Source of the DNA: Pseudomonas sp. UYIF39
GTDB lineage: Bacteria > Pseudomonadota > Gammaproteobacteria > Pseudomonadales > Pseudomonadaceae
NCBI RefSeq assembly: GCF_029963765.1
Contig: NZ_JALBYU010000003.1
Location: 124,001-188,000 of the forward strand
DNA length: 64,000 bases
Direction of reading: 5' to 3'
The notes under the pieces were generated by a model. It searched no databases. It saw only the letters and a list, made by a program, of their open reading frames with translations, and was not told the DNA's origin. Below are positions 1 to 8,031 of the stretch, piece after piece (within the stretch, counting starts at the first letter, position 1; each line of letters starts with the position of its first letter). A program made the translations under genes and the position numbers.

Positions 1-853
1 GGCGGGCGTTTTCATCGGAAAGTTTAATGATGGTGGATTGTTCTTGATCTACTTGTTCGTTGTTTTTCATGGTCGTCTTCGACGGTAAGTTGCTGTTGAA
101 TGTTGTGGCGTGGTGCGCCGCTTCAGTCTCGGTCATTAGCGCTTCGATCTGCGCTTTTAAAGAAATACTTTCCAGGTTGGCATCGGCAAGTATTTTTGGT
201 TCAATCTGGCCGTTGAGCCGTTCGCTTTCGAGGTGCTGAGCGTGACGCAAGCCAGGGTCTGGATACTCATTGATGTATTTCAATATCTCATCTTCGGTCG
301 GCGCTGGTAGATCAAGCGCCGATGAAATGCGAAGAAGTTCCTGACGGGGATTGTTCAGCAAGTTATCGTAACCCACGAACAATCGATTCTCGGAAGTAGT
401 GTCAGCAACCGCTTGCAGTATAGGCTCCAGCCCATTCAACGGGCTGTGTAATACGATGACATAGCTTATGTCGAATTCGAGCTCTTTCAGCAGTTTCTTC
501 CAGAAAGGCAATAGCTGCAGCGTCAGCGGATCCTTCATGCCCCACATCGGGATGTCAGGCGCTTTGTCGGTGATGAGAGCCTTGGCTTCCTGATAAATCT
601 CATCGATGACGGTGTCGCCATTCAGATCGACATCCAACACACGGTCCCTGCCATAGGCAGAGCCGAGCTGGCTTAACAGCTTGTTGTTGACGGCAATGAC
701 GCCGCTGTCTTCCCAAAAACTGACCGTATTGTCCATACCCATTGGATGGAGGGGGTCACCAAGCTCAACGCCCATGGTGCTGAGTGCCCGCGCAAGTGTG
801 ATGGTTCCGCTGCGGTGCATGCTCAGAACTATAATTATTTTCTTGGCAGTCAA
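1..853 (-). CDS. Sulfotransferase-like P-loop protein (3' end beyond the window)
   Basis: At least 284 codons are open on the minus strand and run off the left edge, so the C-terminus is not visible. No ATG lies in frame near the 5' end. The best start is a TTG at 853, about 10 bases after AAGGA. The N-terminus reads KKIIIVLSMHRSGT, the phosphosulfate-binding loop layout (hydrophobic strand, then G/S-M-H-R-S-G-T) common in bacterial sulfotransferase-family proteins that need PAPS. After about residue 200 the protein becomes charged and polar, which may be a linker or coiled coil leading to a further domain outside the window. It lies directly downstream of an IS30-like transposase remnant on the same strand. 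A role in sulfating a surface glycan is inferred from the locus. Substrate and activity are unknown. Confidence 0.6.
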   Translation of the reverse strand, partial: MTAKKIIIVLSMHRSGTITLARALSTMGVELGDPLHPMGMDNTVSFWEDSGVIAVNNKLLSQLGSAYGRDRVLDVDLNGDTVIDEIYQEAKALITDKAPDIPMWGMKDPLTLQLLPFWKKLLKELEFDISYVIVLHSPLNGLEPILQAVADTTSENRLFVGYDNLLNNPRQELLRISSALDLPAPTEDEILKYINEYPDPGLRHAQHLESERLNGQIEPKILADANLESISLKAQIEALMTETEAAHHATTFNSNLPSKTTMKNNEQVDQEQSTIIKLSDENAR

Positions 854-857
854 ATGG

Positions 858-1080
858 CTATCGTCCTTGGAAAAATTCAGCGCCGGTAAACAGGGCGAAT
901 GCAGGAACTGAGTGCAACACGGTCATTGAATGGATGTAGGCGGCATTATGCTGCATGGCAATGGCGTTCAGTGTCTCCCGGTTGCGAACCGATAAGTGCG
1001 TGCCTTTGGGCCGGTACCGGTAGATTAGAGCGTTGATATTACCATCTGCTTTCTCAATGCAACGATTGTTCAGATTATTT
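858..1080 (-). pseudogene. IS30-like transposase, C-terminal remnant
   Basis: The minus-strand frame ending at TAG 858-860 contains IEKADG, then RYRPKGTHLS and ETLNAIA. This resembles the C-terminal part of IS30-type transposases, where a catalytic Glu precedes the (R/K)YxPKGTDLS motif. The reading after about 960 no longer matches the usual RPRKTLG ending, and no upstream transposase body is present, so this is a decayed fragment. It abuts the start of the sulfotransferase-like gene. Recognition is by motif only. Confidence 0.5.
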
Positions 1081-1270
1081 CGTCATGGCAAGCCTGGTGG
1101 AAGTCTGCCCACTTTTGAGCCCGATGATCTTTCAATCTTCAGTCGCTCATTTCACAAGCGAACGCTGCATCAAAGGCAAGACCATCGTAACCGCTCCACA
1201 AACTCCACATTCAAAGCGCATAGTTGATCTCGGATGCTGTGCTCCCGATTTTTTCTGGAGCCCGCCCACC

Positions 1271-1567
1271 ATGATGCGACCCGATGCCAAAGTCAAAAAA
1301 AGTGTATCTGTACCCCAAGCCGGTCGACTTACGAAAATCCATCGACGGCCTGACTGCGCTGGTCGAGTTGGACATTAACATCGCGGTATTTGACCCCGTG
1401 CTTTTCGTCTTTCTGAATCGCCTTCGTAATCTAGTGAAAATCCTTTATTGAGAGCGCAACGGCTTCTGCCTTTGGCTTAAGCGCCTGGTGTCTGAACGGT
1501 TCAAAACGTCGCCCGACGTCACTGATGAGGCTATCGTGCTGACCGTACAAGAGCTGAACGTATCGTA
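1271..1567 (+). pseudogene. IS66-family TnpB (orf2) remnant
   Basis: Starting at MRPDAKV, the sequence continues after a one-base slip in an A-run as KKVYLYPKPVDLRKSIDG, then VFDPVLFVFLNRLRN and ERNGFCLWLKRLVSERF. This is the IS66 accessory protein TnpB. An in-frame TGA replaces the Trp of the usual LYWERNGF motif, and the end differs from the family, so the gene is inactive. A shorter fragment of the same gene lies near 16.36 kb. Confidence 0.75.
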
Positions 1568-1580
1568 AGCGCTCCATGAA

Positions 1581-1601
1581 CCCCACATTTTAAAGGTGGG
1601 G
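1581..1601. repeat. Inverted repeat (stem-loop) between IS66 fragments
   Basis: CCCCAC and GTGGGG arms flank an ATTTTAAAG core that itself pairs except for one mismatch. The hairpin lies between the tnpB remnant and the tnpC fragment. It could be an IS end or a terminator-like structure; neither strand has a long T-run. Confidence 0.4.
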
Positions 1602-1609
1602 ATCCGTCG

Positions 1610-1804
1610 CTATCTTGAAATTTGCGGCGTGCAGTTCCATGGCAGCAAGGCCTCGAAGTCTTCTACGCTCGAGGCTTGTGGCAGACGCTCCAATGCGTGG
1701 AGCAGCCACGCATAGGGCTCTTGGCCGCTTGCTTTAGCCGTCTCGACCAAACTGTAAAGTTGAGCGCTGGCCATCGCGCCTTTGGGCGTATCGCTGAACA
1801 GCCA
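1610..1804 (-). pseudogene. IS66-family TnpC, C-terminal fragment (minus copy)
   Basis: The minus-strand frame reads WLFSDTPKGAMASAQLYSLV, then ETAKASGQEPYAWLLHALER and finally FEALLPWNC, ending at TAG. This is the conserved C-terminus of the IS66 DDE transposase. Only about 64 codons remain, and the rest of the gene is missing upstream. It stands back to back with a second, plus-strand copy of the same region that starts a few bases away. Confidence 0.75.
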
Positions 1805-1806
1805 AC

Positions 1807-1990
1807 GATGCCACCGCCAGTGCGCAGATCTAAAGCTTGGTCGAAACTGCCAAGGTCAACGGCCAGGAGCCCTATACGTAGCTGCGCCACGTACTGGAGC
1901 AACTGCCGCATGCGCACGGTGGTCGACTACGAGACGTTGTTGCCGTGGAACTGCTCACCGGACATGTCACGGTCAACGGGAAGCACATCT
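1807..1990 (+). pseudogene. IS66-family TnpC, C-terminal fragment (plus copy)
   Basis: The plus-strand frame contains TASAQ, stop, SLVETAKVNGQEPYT, stop, LRHVLEQLPHA, and after a frameshift VDYETLLPWNCSPD. This is the IS66 TnpC C-terminus with two stops and at least one frameshift. It diverges from the minus-strand copy at 1610-1804, so the two form an inverted duplication of the same gene end. Residue differences (VNGQ against ASGQ) indicate two different IS66 elements rather than a recent duplication. Confidence 0.7.
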
Positions 1991-2476
1991 GGCGGTAGGT
2001 GTACTTCGTGGATTGCATACGAATAAACGACGGCGTCTCTCAGCAGCGCCGGGCGCGACCTACGCCACGATAGTGTGAGCTCCTCGAAACTCGCAATACC
2101 GAGACCTGCCGGATCCGAAACGACAGGCGACGAGCGGTCCAAGGCTCAGGAACTCCTACGTTCCTGACCTCCCCGACACGCCTTTATCGCAACGACGTCT
2201 TGGCAGAGGCAGCAGCACAAGCGCCTTCAGAATGGCAGCGCGCTCCAGCTCGCAGTTGGACGGTGCATAGGCTGATTGAGCTGCAAGAGGACCAAGTGGC
2301 GTTGTATGATCCTCACAGCGTCATCAATCACGGCACGGGAATACGTGTGATCCAGGCCTGCAGCGAAGACATTAGCCCAGGCCTGACGAAGCGCCGGCCT
2401 ATTGCCCTACACGGCCAATGAGCTGTTGGAAGAATAGAATTTCTTATCATTTTTAATTAAAGTCAGGCGGAAATAC
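1991..2476. other. Gene-poor stretch upstream of the acyltransferase
   Basis: No recognisable gene was found. Short open frames exist on both strands, but their translations resemble no family I know. The stretch lies between IS66 debris and the acyltransferase start, so it may be further decayed mobile DNA. The last 45 bases are AT-rich and probably hold the acyltransferase leader. Confidence 0.3.
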
Positions 2477-3565
2477 ATGCTGCACAAGGATAATAACTTA
2501 AACTTGTTACGGTTGGTTGCCGCGTTGATGGTGCTATATGCTCATTCATTCGATATTTACGGTAATACTCCGGAGATTTTTATCGGTATTGATTCCTATG
2601 GCGGGCTTGGGATCGCGATATTTTTTATCATTAGTGGTTATTTGATTTCAAAAAGTTGGAGTTTTGATCCTTCGGTCATTAGCTTTTTAGTTAAACGATC
2701 GCTGCGAATATTTCCAGCCCTGATTGTTGTTGTGGTGCTAACTTCGTTTCTTCTTGGTCCCGTTTTTTCGACTTTGACAGTCAAGCAGTATTTCTCGGAC
2801 CTGGCATTTATTATGTACTTGAAGAACATAATTTTAAGTCCGGTATTTTATTTGCCGGGCGTGCTGGAACACTCCAGAGTTGCCAATGTGATCAATGGTC
2901 CTCTATGGAGTTTGCCTATTGAATTTTTCATGTATTTGGTAGTGGTGGCGCTTGGGCTTCTATTCAAAGGCGGTCGTCTTGCATACACAATTACCGCAGC
3001 ATTGTTTGCGCTGATTGTAGTTTTTTGGTGCTGGCGAGATGCGCCTTTGCTGGTGGTTCACGGTACTGATGTAAGAAACATTCCGTTGATAGGCATCTAT
3101 TTCATGATTGGGGCATGTTATGCGAAGTGGGGGCTCGAACGGTGGTCCAGTCTCTCCGGCGTAACTGTCATGGTGATGATTACCCTTCTTCTGGCACCGT
3201 ATTTATCGTTTTCGAAAGCCCTGTTATGGCTTACGTTACCGTATGTCGTCTTGGCATATGGACTTTCCAGAAGTTGGTTGGGGAGCTTGGTTAATAAAGT
3301 GGGTGACTGCTCTTACGGAGTTTATATCTACGCTTTTCCGGTTCAGCAGTTTGTTTTGCTAAAACTCCCTGGCATTACCTATTCAACCTACCTTGTTGTT
3401 ACAGTGGGCATTACTCTGATTTTGGGATACGGCTCTTGGCATTTGATAGAAAAAAGGGTTCTCAAATTCAAGCCAAAAAATAAAGTCAGGTCTGTATCGA
3501 ATGGTGTTGATGCCGATTCGGCGTTCAATCCTGTTGTGGGTGAGAAGCTCAATTCAGGGGCTTGA
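2477..3565 (+). CDS. Membrane acyltransferase, acyltransferase-3 (OafA-like) family
   Basis: This is a 362-residue polytopic inner-membrane protein. The start, NLNLLRLVAALMVLYAHSF, matches the first helix of the acyltransferase-3 family, with the family His (YAHSF) and Arg (LLRLVAA). About ten hydrophobic segments follow, and the C-terminal tail is polar. Members O-acylate surface sugars with acyl groups from the cytoplasm; the target here is probably the locus polysaccharide. The start is supported by GGCGGA upstream. The gene is clearly more AT-rich than the 4.7-11.3 kb cassette and is isolated between IS remnants, which suggests separate acquisition. A second, unrelated-looking member of the family lies at 16660. 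Confidence 0.85.
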   Translation: MLHKDNNLNLLRLVAALMVLYAHSFDIYGNTPEIFIGIDSYGGLGIAIFFIISGYLISKSWSFDPSVISFLVKRSLRIFPALIVVVVLTSFLLGPVFSTLTVKQYFSDLAFIMYLKNIILSPVFYLPGVLEHSRVANVINGPLWSLPIEFFMYLVVVALGLLFKGGRLAYTITAALFALIVVFWCWRDAPLLVVHGTDVRNIPLIGIYFMIGACYAKWGLERWSSLSGVTVMVMITLLLAPYLSFSKALLWLTLPYVVLAYGLSRSWLGSLVNKVGDCSYGVYIYAFPVQQFVLLKLPGITYSTYLVVTVGITLILGYGSWHLIEKRVLKFKPKNKVRSVSNGVDADSAFNPVVGEKLNSGA

Positions 3566-3643
3566 GCAAGTGTATGTATTTATGATGTAACAGTCACTCA
3601 GGTCACCTATGAAGAGCTACAGGGGCTGCCGCGACAGCGCAGA

Positions 3644-3892
3644 CGCCTGACGATCCTAAAACCCCCCAGGGTTTCATAATGCCCGGTTTATGGATCAGCT
3701 TCTTCGTAACTGATCCATAAATCTATGGTCACCCCCGTTTTTGCAATACTGATTAGCGGGTGAAGTGGTTGGCTTGCTTAAATCTATCCGGCGTCTATCT
3801 GGGGCATGCCCCGCGCCACGATGAGAGTCGCGCCTGACGATCCTAAAAACCCCAGCGCCTTCATATAGCCGGTTTATGGATCAGGTTCTTCG
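3644..3892. repeat. Imperfect direct repeat of about 62 bp (3644-3706 and 3831-3892)
   Basis: Both copies begin CGCCTGACGATCCTAAAA and end with GGTTTATGGATCAG followed by TTCTTCG. The middles differ by a few substitutions and small indels. The copies are about 187 bp apart. The second copy lies just downstream, on the minus strand, of an IS110-like transposase end, so the repeat may represent two copies of that element's terminus. Confidence 0.6.
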
Positions 3893-3978
3893 CCAGGCCG
3901 GAGGGCCGTCCACGTCATTCGTTATTCAGCTATCGCAAAACCTGAAAGGTAAATCGTGGTACTGCAACAACCACAGGG

Positions 3979-4075
3979 TCAGGCACTCAAGGTGTCTGGC
4001 CCTGCTTCAAACTCGGTATGGCGGGTCGCTATCACCCAGGCGATGCGCTCAAGCTTGTTGGCCAAGGTGTTGCCT
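3979..4075 (-). pseudogene. IS110-like transposase, C-terminal remnant
   Basis: A minus-strand frame reads NTLANKLERIAWVIATRH and stops about 11 residues later. Many IS110/IS1111 transposases end with (V/A)ANKxARIxWAV followed by a short tail. Nothing else of the gene remains. The match is short, so the assignment is tentative. Confidence 0.4.
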
Positions 4076-4129
4076 AACGATGGGCAATATATACTGTGAC
4101 ATTCTCACTCTCTCCGGAAACATGGCATG

Positions 4130-4400
4130 TCAAGAAATGGGGTGAAAGTTGCCCGCCGACTTGCCTCGTATCGAAGTCATCCACGAAACTGCCCGAGCAC
4201 GAGCTGACTTGTGCTTGCGGGAGCCGCAAGCACGCCATCGGCGAAGAAACCAGCGAGGAAATCGTGCCGATGCAGATCCGCATGATCAAACACCTCTGCA
4301 AGGTCTGCGCCTGCCTTGGCGGTGAAAGCGCGCCGGTCACCGCTGACAAGCCAGCACAATTGATCGAAAAGAGCATGGCCAACCCCAGTGTGTTGGCGAT
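4130..4400 (+). pseudogene. IS66-family TnpC, internal fragment
   Basis: The plus strand reads LPADLPRIEVIHE, shifts frame, then reads LPEHELTCACG, KHAIGEETSEE, IVPMQIRMIKH, and APVTADKPAQLIEKSM. This is the zinc-finger-like and following region of IS66 TnpC. The expected LDIVPMQ has lost residues, and the reading dissolves after VLAML. This fragment marks the left border of the cassette beginning at 4703. Confidence 0.75.
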
Positions 4401-4702
4401 GCTTGTCTTTCGCGTCGAGGCCGAACGTTTTCTGGATCGACTCCTCTGGTATCTGATAAATACTCAGGTGGTTTCCGTCCAGGTGGGGCGGATGACATTT
4501 TTCTGTGAGCCGCCTCGGATTGTTCCACCTTTTCTGGGATGATGGGCTTCTGCGATCCCGGAAGTGATGGACTCCCCCCTGAATTGGCGGGAGGCAGGGA
4601 TCAACTTTTCTGAAATCCGACACAGGTTGTCGCTTTCGACATTAAAGAGATGGGCCCGAACGTTGCGGCGTAAAGGGAAAGTGTTGTTCTAGAGGATTGA
4701 AC
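4401..4702. other. Junction sequence between IS66 remnant and cassette
   Basis: There is no gene. Around 4595-4622 a purine/pyrimidine-biased segment (GGGATCAACTTTTC followed by TGAAATCCGACA) looks like the terminal inverted repeat of an IS21-type element, but this is a weak impression. The last bases contain the GAGGA ribosome-binding site of the methyltransferase gene. Confidence 0.3.
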
Positions 4703-5452
4703 ATGGCGCCACCTAACCGAATTGAGCATGTTGGCTTCGATGATTTCCGACGCTTAGCACAGGATGAGTCGCTGTCCAAATATGAGCGCATCGGGTTTCC
4801 CGACTCATATCGTCAGGGTTATGAAGCAGTTATCTTCGAAGATATCTGCGCAAAGCTGACCAACCTGAAGAAAGCTGGCCAGCAAGTTGTCGATATCGGT
4901 CCGGGTTGTAGCGATCTGCCCAAGATGTTGATAGACCAGTGCGCATCGAATGGTCATGCCTTGACGCTGATCGACAGCCAGGAAATGTTGGATCTGCTTG
5001 AGAGCGCTCCCTTCATAGCAAAGGTGCCAGCAATGTATCCGCAATGCCCGGACTGGGTTGCTGGAAACGCAGGAAAGGTCGACGCGATCCTATGCTATAG
5101 CGTGCTGCAATATGTCTTTATCGATGTGGGTTTCTTTCAATTTCTCGATGTTTCGCTCTCCTTGTTGGCGCCTGGCGGACAGATGTTGATAGGCGACATA
5201 CCCAATATTTCCAAGCGTAAGCGCTTTTTTTCCAGTGAGACCGGAGTGCGTTTTCATAAAGACTATATGAAGACGGATGATGCGCCTGTCGTCGAGTTCA
5301 ACCAGATCGAACACGATCAGATTGACGATTGCGTCGTGATGTCGATCATCCAGCGGGCACGGCTCCAAGGATTCGATGCCTATCTGTTACCGCAGGACCA
5401 GGCACTTCCGATGGCGAACCGACGCGAAGATATCCTCATCATCAGAACTTGA
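4703..5452 (+). CDS. SAM-dependent methyltransferase (putative sugar methyltransferase)
   Basis: This 249-residue cytoplasmic protein is the first gene of a coupled cassette. VVDIGPGCSDLP (about residues 64-75) is the glycine-rich SAM-binding loop of class I methyltransferases. LTLIDS follows as the acidic strand, DAILCYSVLQYV as motif IV, and LLAPGGQMLIGD as the post-motif. The ATG at 4703 follows GAGGA by six bases; an earlier TTG at 4697 overlaps that site and is less likely. The next gene begins 10 bases after the stop. Methylation of a nucleotide sugar or glycan residue is inferred from the neighbours; the acceptor cannot be read from the sequence. Confidence 0.7.
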   Translation: MAPPNRIEHVGFDDFRRLAQDESLSKYERIGFPDSYRQGYEAVIFEDICAKLTNLKKAGQQVVDIGPGCSDLPKMLIDQCASNGHALTLIDSQEMLDLLESAPFIAKVPAMYPQCPDWVAGNAGKVDAILCYSVLQYVFIDVGFFQFLDVSLSLLAPGGQMLIGDIPNISKRKRFFSSETGVRFHKDYMKTDDAPVVEFNQIEHDQIDDCVVMSIIQRARLQGFDAYLLPQDQALPMANRREDILIIRT

Positions 5453-5462
5453 GAGCCAGGAA

Positions 5463-6140
5463 ATGATAAAAACGAAAAAGGTTGTCATCCTGGGCGACAG
5501 TGCCTTCGCCGAGGTCGCTTACGAATGCTTTACTCGGGACTCTGAATACGAAGTCGTCGGCTTCTCTGTCAACTCTGCATTTCTTGAACGCAATGAGTTG
5601 TTTGGTTTGCCTGTCGTGCCGCTTGAGGAGATTGAGCGCTTCTTCGATCCCGAACAGGTCGAGTTCTACGCGGCGCTTGTTTACTCCCAGCTCAACCGTC
5701 TGAGGACGCGGTTTTATGAGGAGGCGAAGTCGAAGGGCTATCGACCAGCGAGTTACATCAGTAGCCGGGCGTTTGTATGGCCTAATGCGGTTTTGGGCGA
5801 ACACTGCTTCATCTTTGAAGATAATACGATCCAGCCATTCGTAAAAATTGGCAATAACGTCGTGCTTTGGAGCGGAAACCACGTTGGCCATCATTCGGTG
5901 ATCGAGGACAATTGCTTTATCTCCTCTCACGCTGTTATTTCCGGATTCTGCACGGTCGGAAAAAATACTTTCATTGGCGTTAATTCGGCGATTGCCAATA
6001 ACGTCGTCATCGGTGCCGATAATTGGCTGGGTGTTGGGGTCAATATCCTCAAGAACACGGATCCTGATTGTATTTTCAAAAGCGAGCAGCCGGAGCCAGC
6101 CAAAGTATCCGCACGACGTTTTTTCAAGGCCAGAACATGA
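5463..6140 (+). CDS. NeuD/PglD-like hexapeptide-repeat acetyltransferase
   Basis: This protein has 225 residues. The N-terminus KKVVILGDSAFAEVAYECF is the Rossmann-like sugar-nucleotide-binding domain of NeuD/PglD-type enzymes. From about residue 95, left-handed beta-helix hexapeptides follow (IGNNVVLWSG, IEDNCFISS, VGKNTFIGV, IGADNWLGV). GNHVGHHS carries the likely catalytic His. Such enzymes transfer acetyl from acetyl-CoA to an amino or hydroxyl group of a nucleotide sugar. With FdtA- and FdtB-like genes downstream, N-acetylation of a dTDP-3-amino-3,6-dideoxyhexose is a reasonable guess. The ATG at 5463 sits close behind AGGAA. The stop overlaps the next start (ATGA). Confidence 0.75.
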   Translation: MIKTKKVVILGDSAFAEVAYECFTRDSEYEVVGFSVNSAFLERNELFGLPVVPLEEIERFFDPEQVEFYAALVYSQLNRLRTRFYEEAKSKGYRPASYISSRAFVWPNAVLGEHCFIFEDNTIQPFVKIGNNVVLWSGNHVGHHSVIEDNCFISSHAVISGFCTVGKNTFIGVNSAIANNVVIGADNWLGVGVNILKNTDPDCIFKSEQPEPAKVSARRFFKART

Positions 6141-7060
6141 AGTGGCATAAACTGGGCGTTGTCTGGAAGCCTGATGGATCTCTAGATTGGGCCAGAACAC
6201 ATGCGATGGGCCCGATACCTTACCGACTCAACGATGATGTCATCCGTGTCTATCTGACATGCCTGGACGAGAAGGGACGCGGCCGTCCGGGTTATATCGA
6301 TGTCTCAAGTTCGGATCCGACCCGGGTGTTGAAGGTCGCGACAACGCCATTGCTCGATATTGGCGAACCGGGGACGTTTGATGACAATGGTTTGATGGCC
6401 CTGAGTCTTGTCCCCGTCGATACGCGAACTGTGTATATGTACTACGCGGGATTCGAGCTCTGCGTGAATGCGCGGTACCGGATCTTTACGGGGCTGGCGA
6501 TCAGTCATGACGGCGGCGAGACGTTTGAGCGCTACAGCAAGGTCCCGATCCTGGATCGTAGCGATAGCGAGCGAATGTTTCGCTGTGGGAGTTTTGTCGT
6601 CAAGGAAGCTGACGTGTTCAAGATGTGGTACATCGCAGGCAGCGACTGGACCGAACTGCGGGGAAAACTGATGCCTGTGTACGACTTGCGGTATCAGGAG
6701 TCGGCCGACGGAGTGACGTGGTCAGATCGCGGTATCTTGTCCATGGCGCTCACGGGTGACGACGAGCACGGTTTCGGCCGCCCGTGGATCGTCAAACGCG
6801 ACCGCGGTGATTATCAGATGTTCTATTCGATCAGACGCTGTTCTTTTGCCGCCTATCGTCTCGGCTATGCCGAGTCCAGCGATGGGGTTCAATGGGTACG
6901 TCGAGATGAAGAAATGGGACTCGATGTATCGCCGGAGGGCGTGGATGCGGAGGCAATCATGTATTCCGCCGTAATATCGGTTGGTGCCAAAACGTACTGT
7001 TTCTATAACGGCAATAATTTTGGCGAGCAAGGCTTCTGCGTCGCGGAGCTGATCCCGTGA
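6137..7060 (+). CDS. Five-bladed beta-propeller, glycosidase-like protein
   Basis: This 307-residue protein starts at an ATG inside the upstream stop (ATGA). It has repeated blade-like units: YMYYAGFE, FKMWYIAGSD, YQMFYSIRR and YCFYNGNN. Each follows a Trp/Asp-rich turn such as SADGVTWSDRG or SSDGVQWVRRD. This is typical of the GH43/GH32/GH130 propeller superfamily. Acidic residues in DNGLMALS and EGVDAEAIMY could be catalytic, but the active site cannot be assigned. There is no signal peptide, so it should be cytoplasmic, which is unusual for a glycosidase. It may act on a lipid- or nucleotide-linked intermediate, or have lost hydrolytic activity. The exact family is uncertain. Confidence 0.6.
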   Translation: MKWHKLGVVWKPDGSLDWARTHAMGPIPYRLNDDVIRVYLTCLDEKGRGRPGYIDVSSSDPTRVLKVATTPLLDIGEPGTFDDNGLMALSLVPVDTRTVYMYYAGFELCVNARYRIFTGLAISHDGGETFERYSKVPILDRSDSERMFRCGSFVVKEADVFKMWYIAGSDWTELRGKLMPVYDLRYQESADGVTWSDRGILSMALTGDDEHGFGRPWIVKRDRGDYQMFYSIRRCSFAAYRLGYAESSDGVQWVRRDEEMGLDVSPEGVDAEAIMYSAVISVGAKTYCFYNGNNFGEQGFCVAELIP

Positions 7061-8031
7061 CCATTGAGATCGTGCGCTATCAACCAGCATTGAGTGAAGC
7101 GTGGAATGCATTCTGCGCGAATGCGGCAAACGCCACGTTCCTGCACTCGCGCCGTTTTCTCGATTACCATGGCGACCGGTTTATGGATGCATCGGTTGTG
7201 CTCATGCACGCCGACAGCATAGTCGGCGTTTTCCCAGCGGCGGAGTCCCCTGCAGATCGCGCCATGGTCGTCAGCCATCCCGGTATCACCTATGGCGGCA
7301 TTGTCCACGATGGCTACCTATGCGGTGCCAGGATGATCGAAGCGCTGGAGCGGTTGTGCGAACACTACCGGAGTAGCGGATACGACCGTCTTCGATATAA
7401 GGCAGTCCCCCATATCTACCAATCTCGACCGTCGCAGGACGATCTTTATGCCTTGTTCCGGCTCGGCGCACGCCGATCGCGCTGCGACTTGTCGTGCACA
7501 ATTGATCTGGCCGATCGCGCAAAACCTTCCGAACGCCGCCGACGCGGGCTGAAAAAGGCGCTTAAATCGGTGTCAGTGGTGACGGGGACCGAGCAGGTGC
7601 GGGCATTGTGGCAGGTGCTGAACGATAATCTGGAGCGCAAGCACGGCGCGGCTCCCGTACACAGCGTGGAAGAGATGGAGCAGTTGATCACTCTTTTCCC
7701 TGGGGGGATCGAGTTGTTCTGCGCCAGGATCGATGGGCAAGTCGAGGCGGGGGTCGTGGTGTTCAAAGCGCGCATGGCATGGCATGCGCAATACATTGCG
7801 GCGAGTGAGGTGGCCTATTCGGTTTCCGCGCTCGATGCAGTGTTCGATCACGCCACGACCGAGGCCCTTTCAGCCGGGGTCCGGTATTTCGACTTCGGTA
7901 CGAGCAACGAGTGTCAGGGCACGGTTCTCAATGAAGGCCTCTACCAGTACAAGCATGAATACGGAGGCGGAGGTGCTGTGCACGAATATTATGATATTGA
8001 TCTACTAGGTGTTCAGCATGTCTGTGTCTGA
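7057..8031 (+). CDS. FemAB-like GNAT acyltransferase
   Basis: This 324-residue protein begins at a GTG that overlaps the previous TGA (GTGA). The N-terminal half has the ATFLHSRRFLDYHGDRF motif, and the C-terminal half contains AWHAQYIAASEVAYS followed by VRYFDFGTSNE and GLYQYKHEYGG. This layout belongs to the FemAB/BioF2-like GNAT proteins (Acetyltransf_6). Some of these attach amino acids or acyl groups to cell-wall or polysaccharide precursors. In this cassette it could acylate the amino sugar made by the FdtA/FdtB pair, competing with or complementing the hexapeptide enzyme. The donor is unknown. The stop overlaps the FdtA-like gene by 14 bases. Confidence 0.65.
   Translation: MTIEIVRYQPALSEAWNAFCANAANATFLHSRRFLDYHGDRFMDASVVLMHADSIVGVFPAAESPADRAMVVSHPGITYGGIVHDGYLCGARMIEALERLCEHYRSSGYDRLRYKAVPHIYQSRPSQDDLYALFRLGARRSRCDLSCTIDLADRAKPSERRRRGLKKALKSVSVVTGTEQVRALWQVLNDNLERKHGAAPVHSVEEMEQLITLFPGGIELFCARIDGQVEAGVVVFKARMAWHAQYIAASEVAYSVSALDAVFDHATTEALSAGVRYFDFGTSNECQGTVLNEGLYQYKHEYGGGGAVHEYYDIDLLGVQHVCV

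Noticed and set aside
4590..4625. Possible IS21-type terminal repeat
   Set aside because: It resembles an IS21 end only by general pattern and no istA/istB fragment accompanies it, so it is mentioned but not claimed as a feature.
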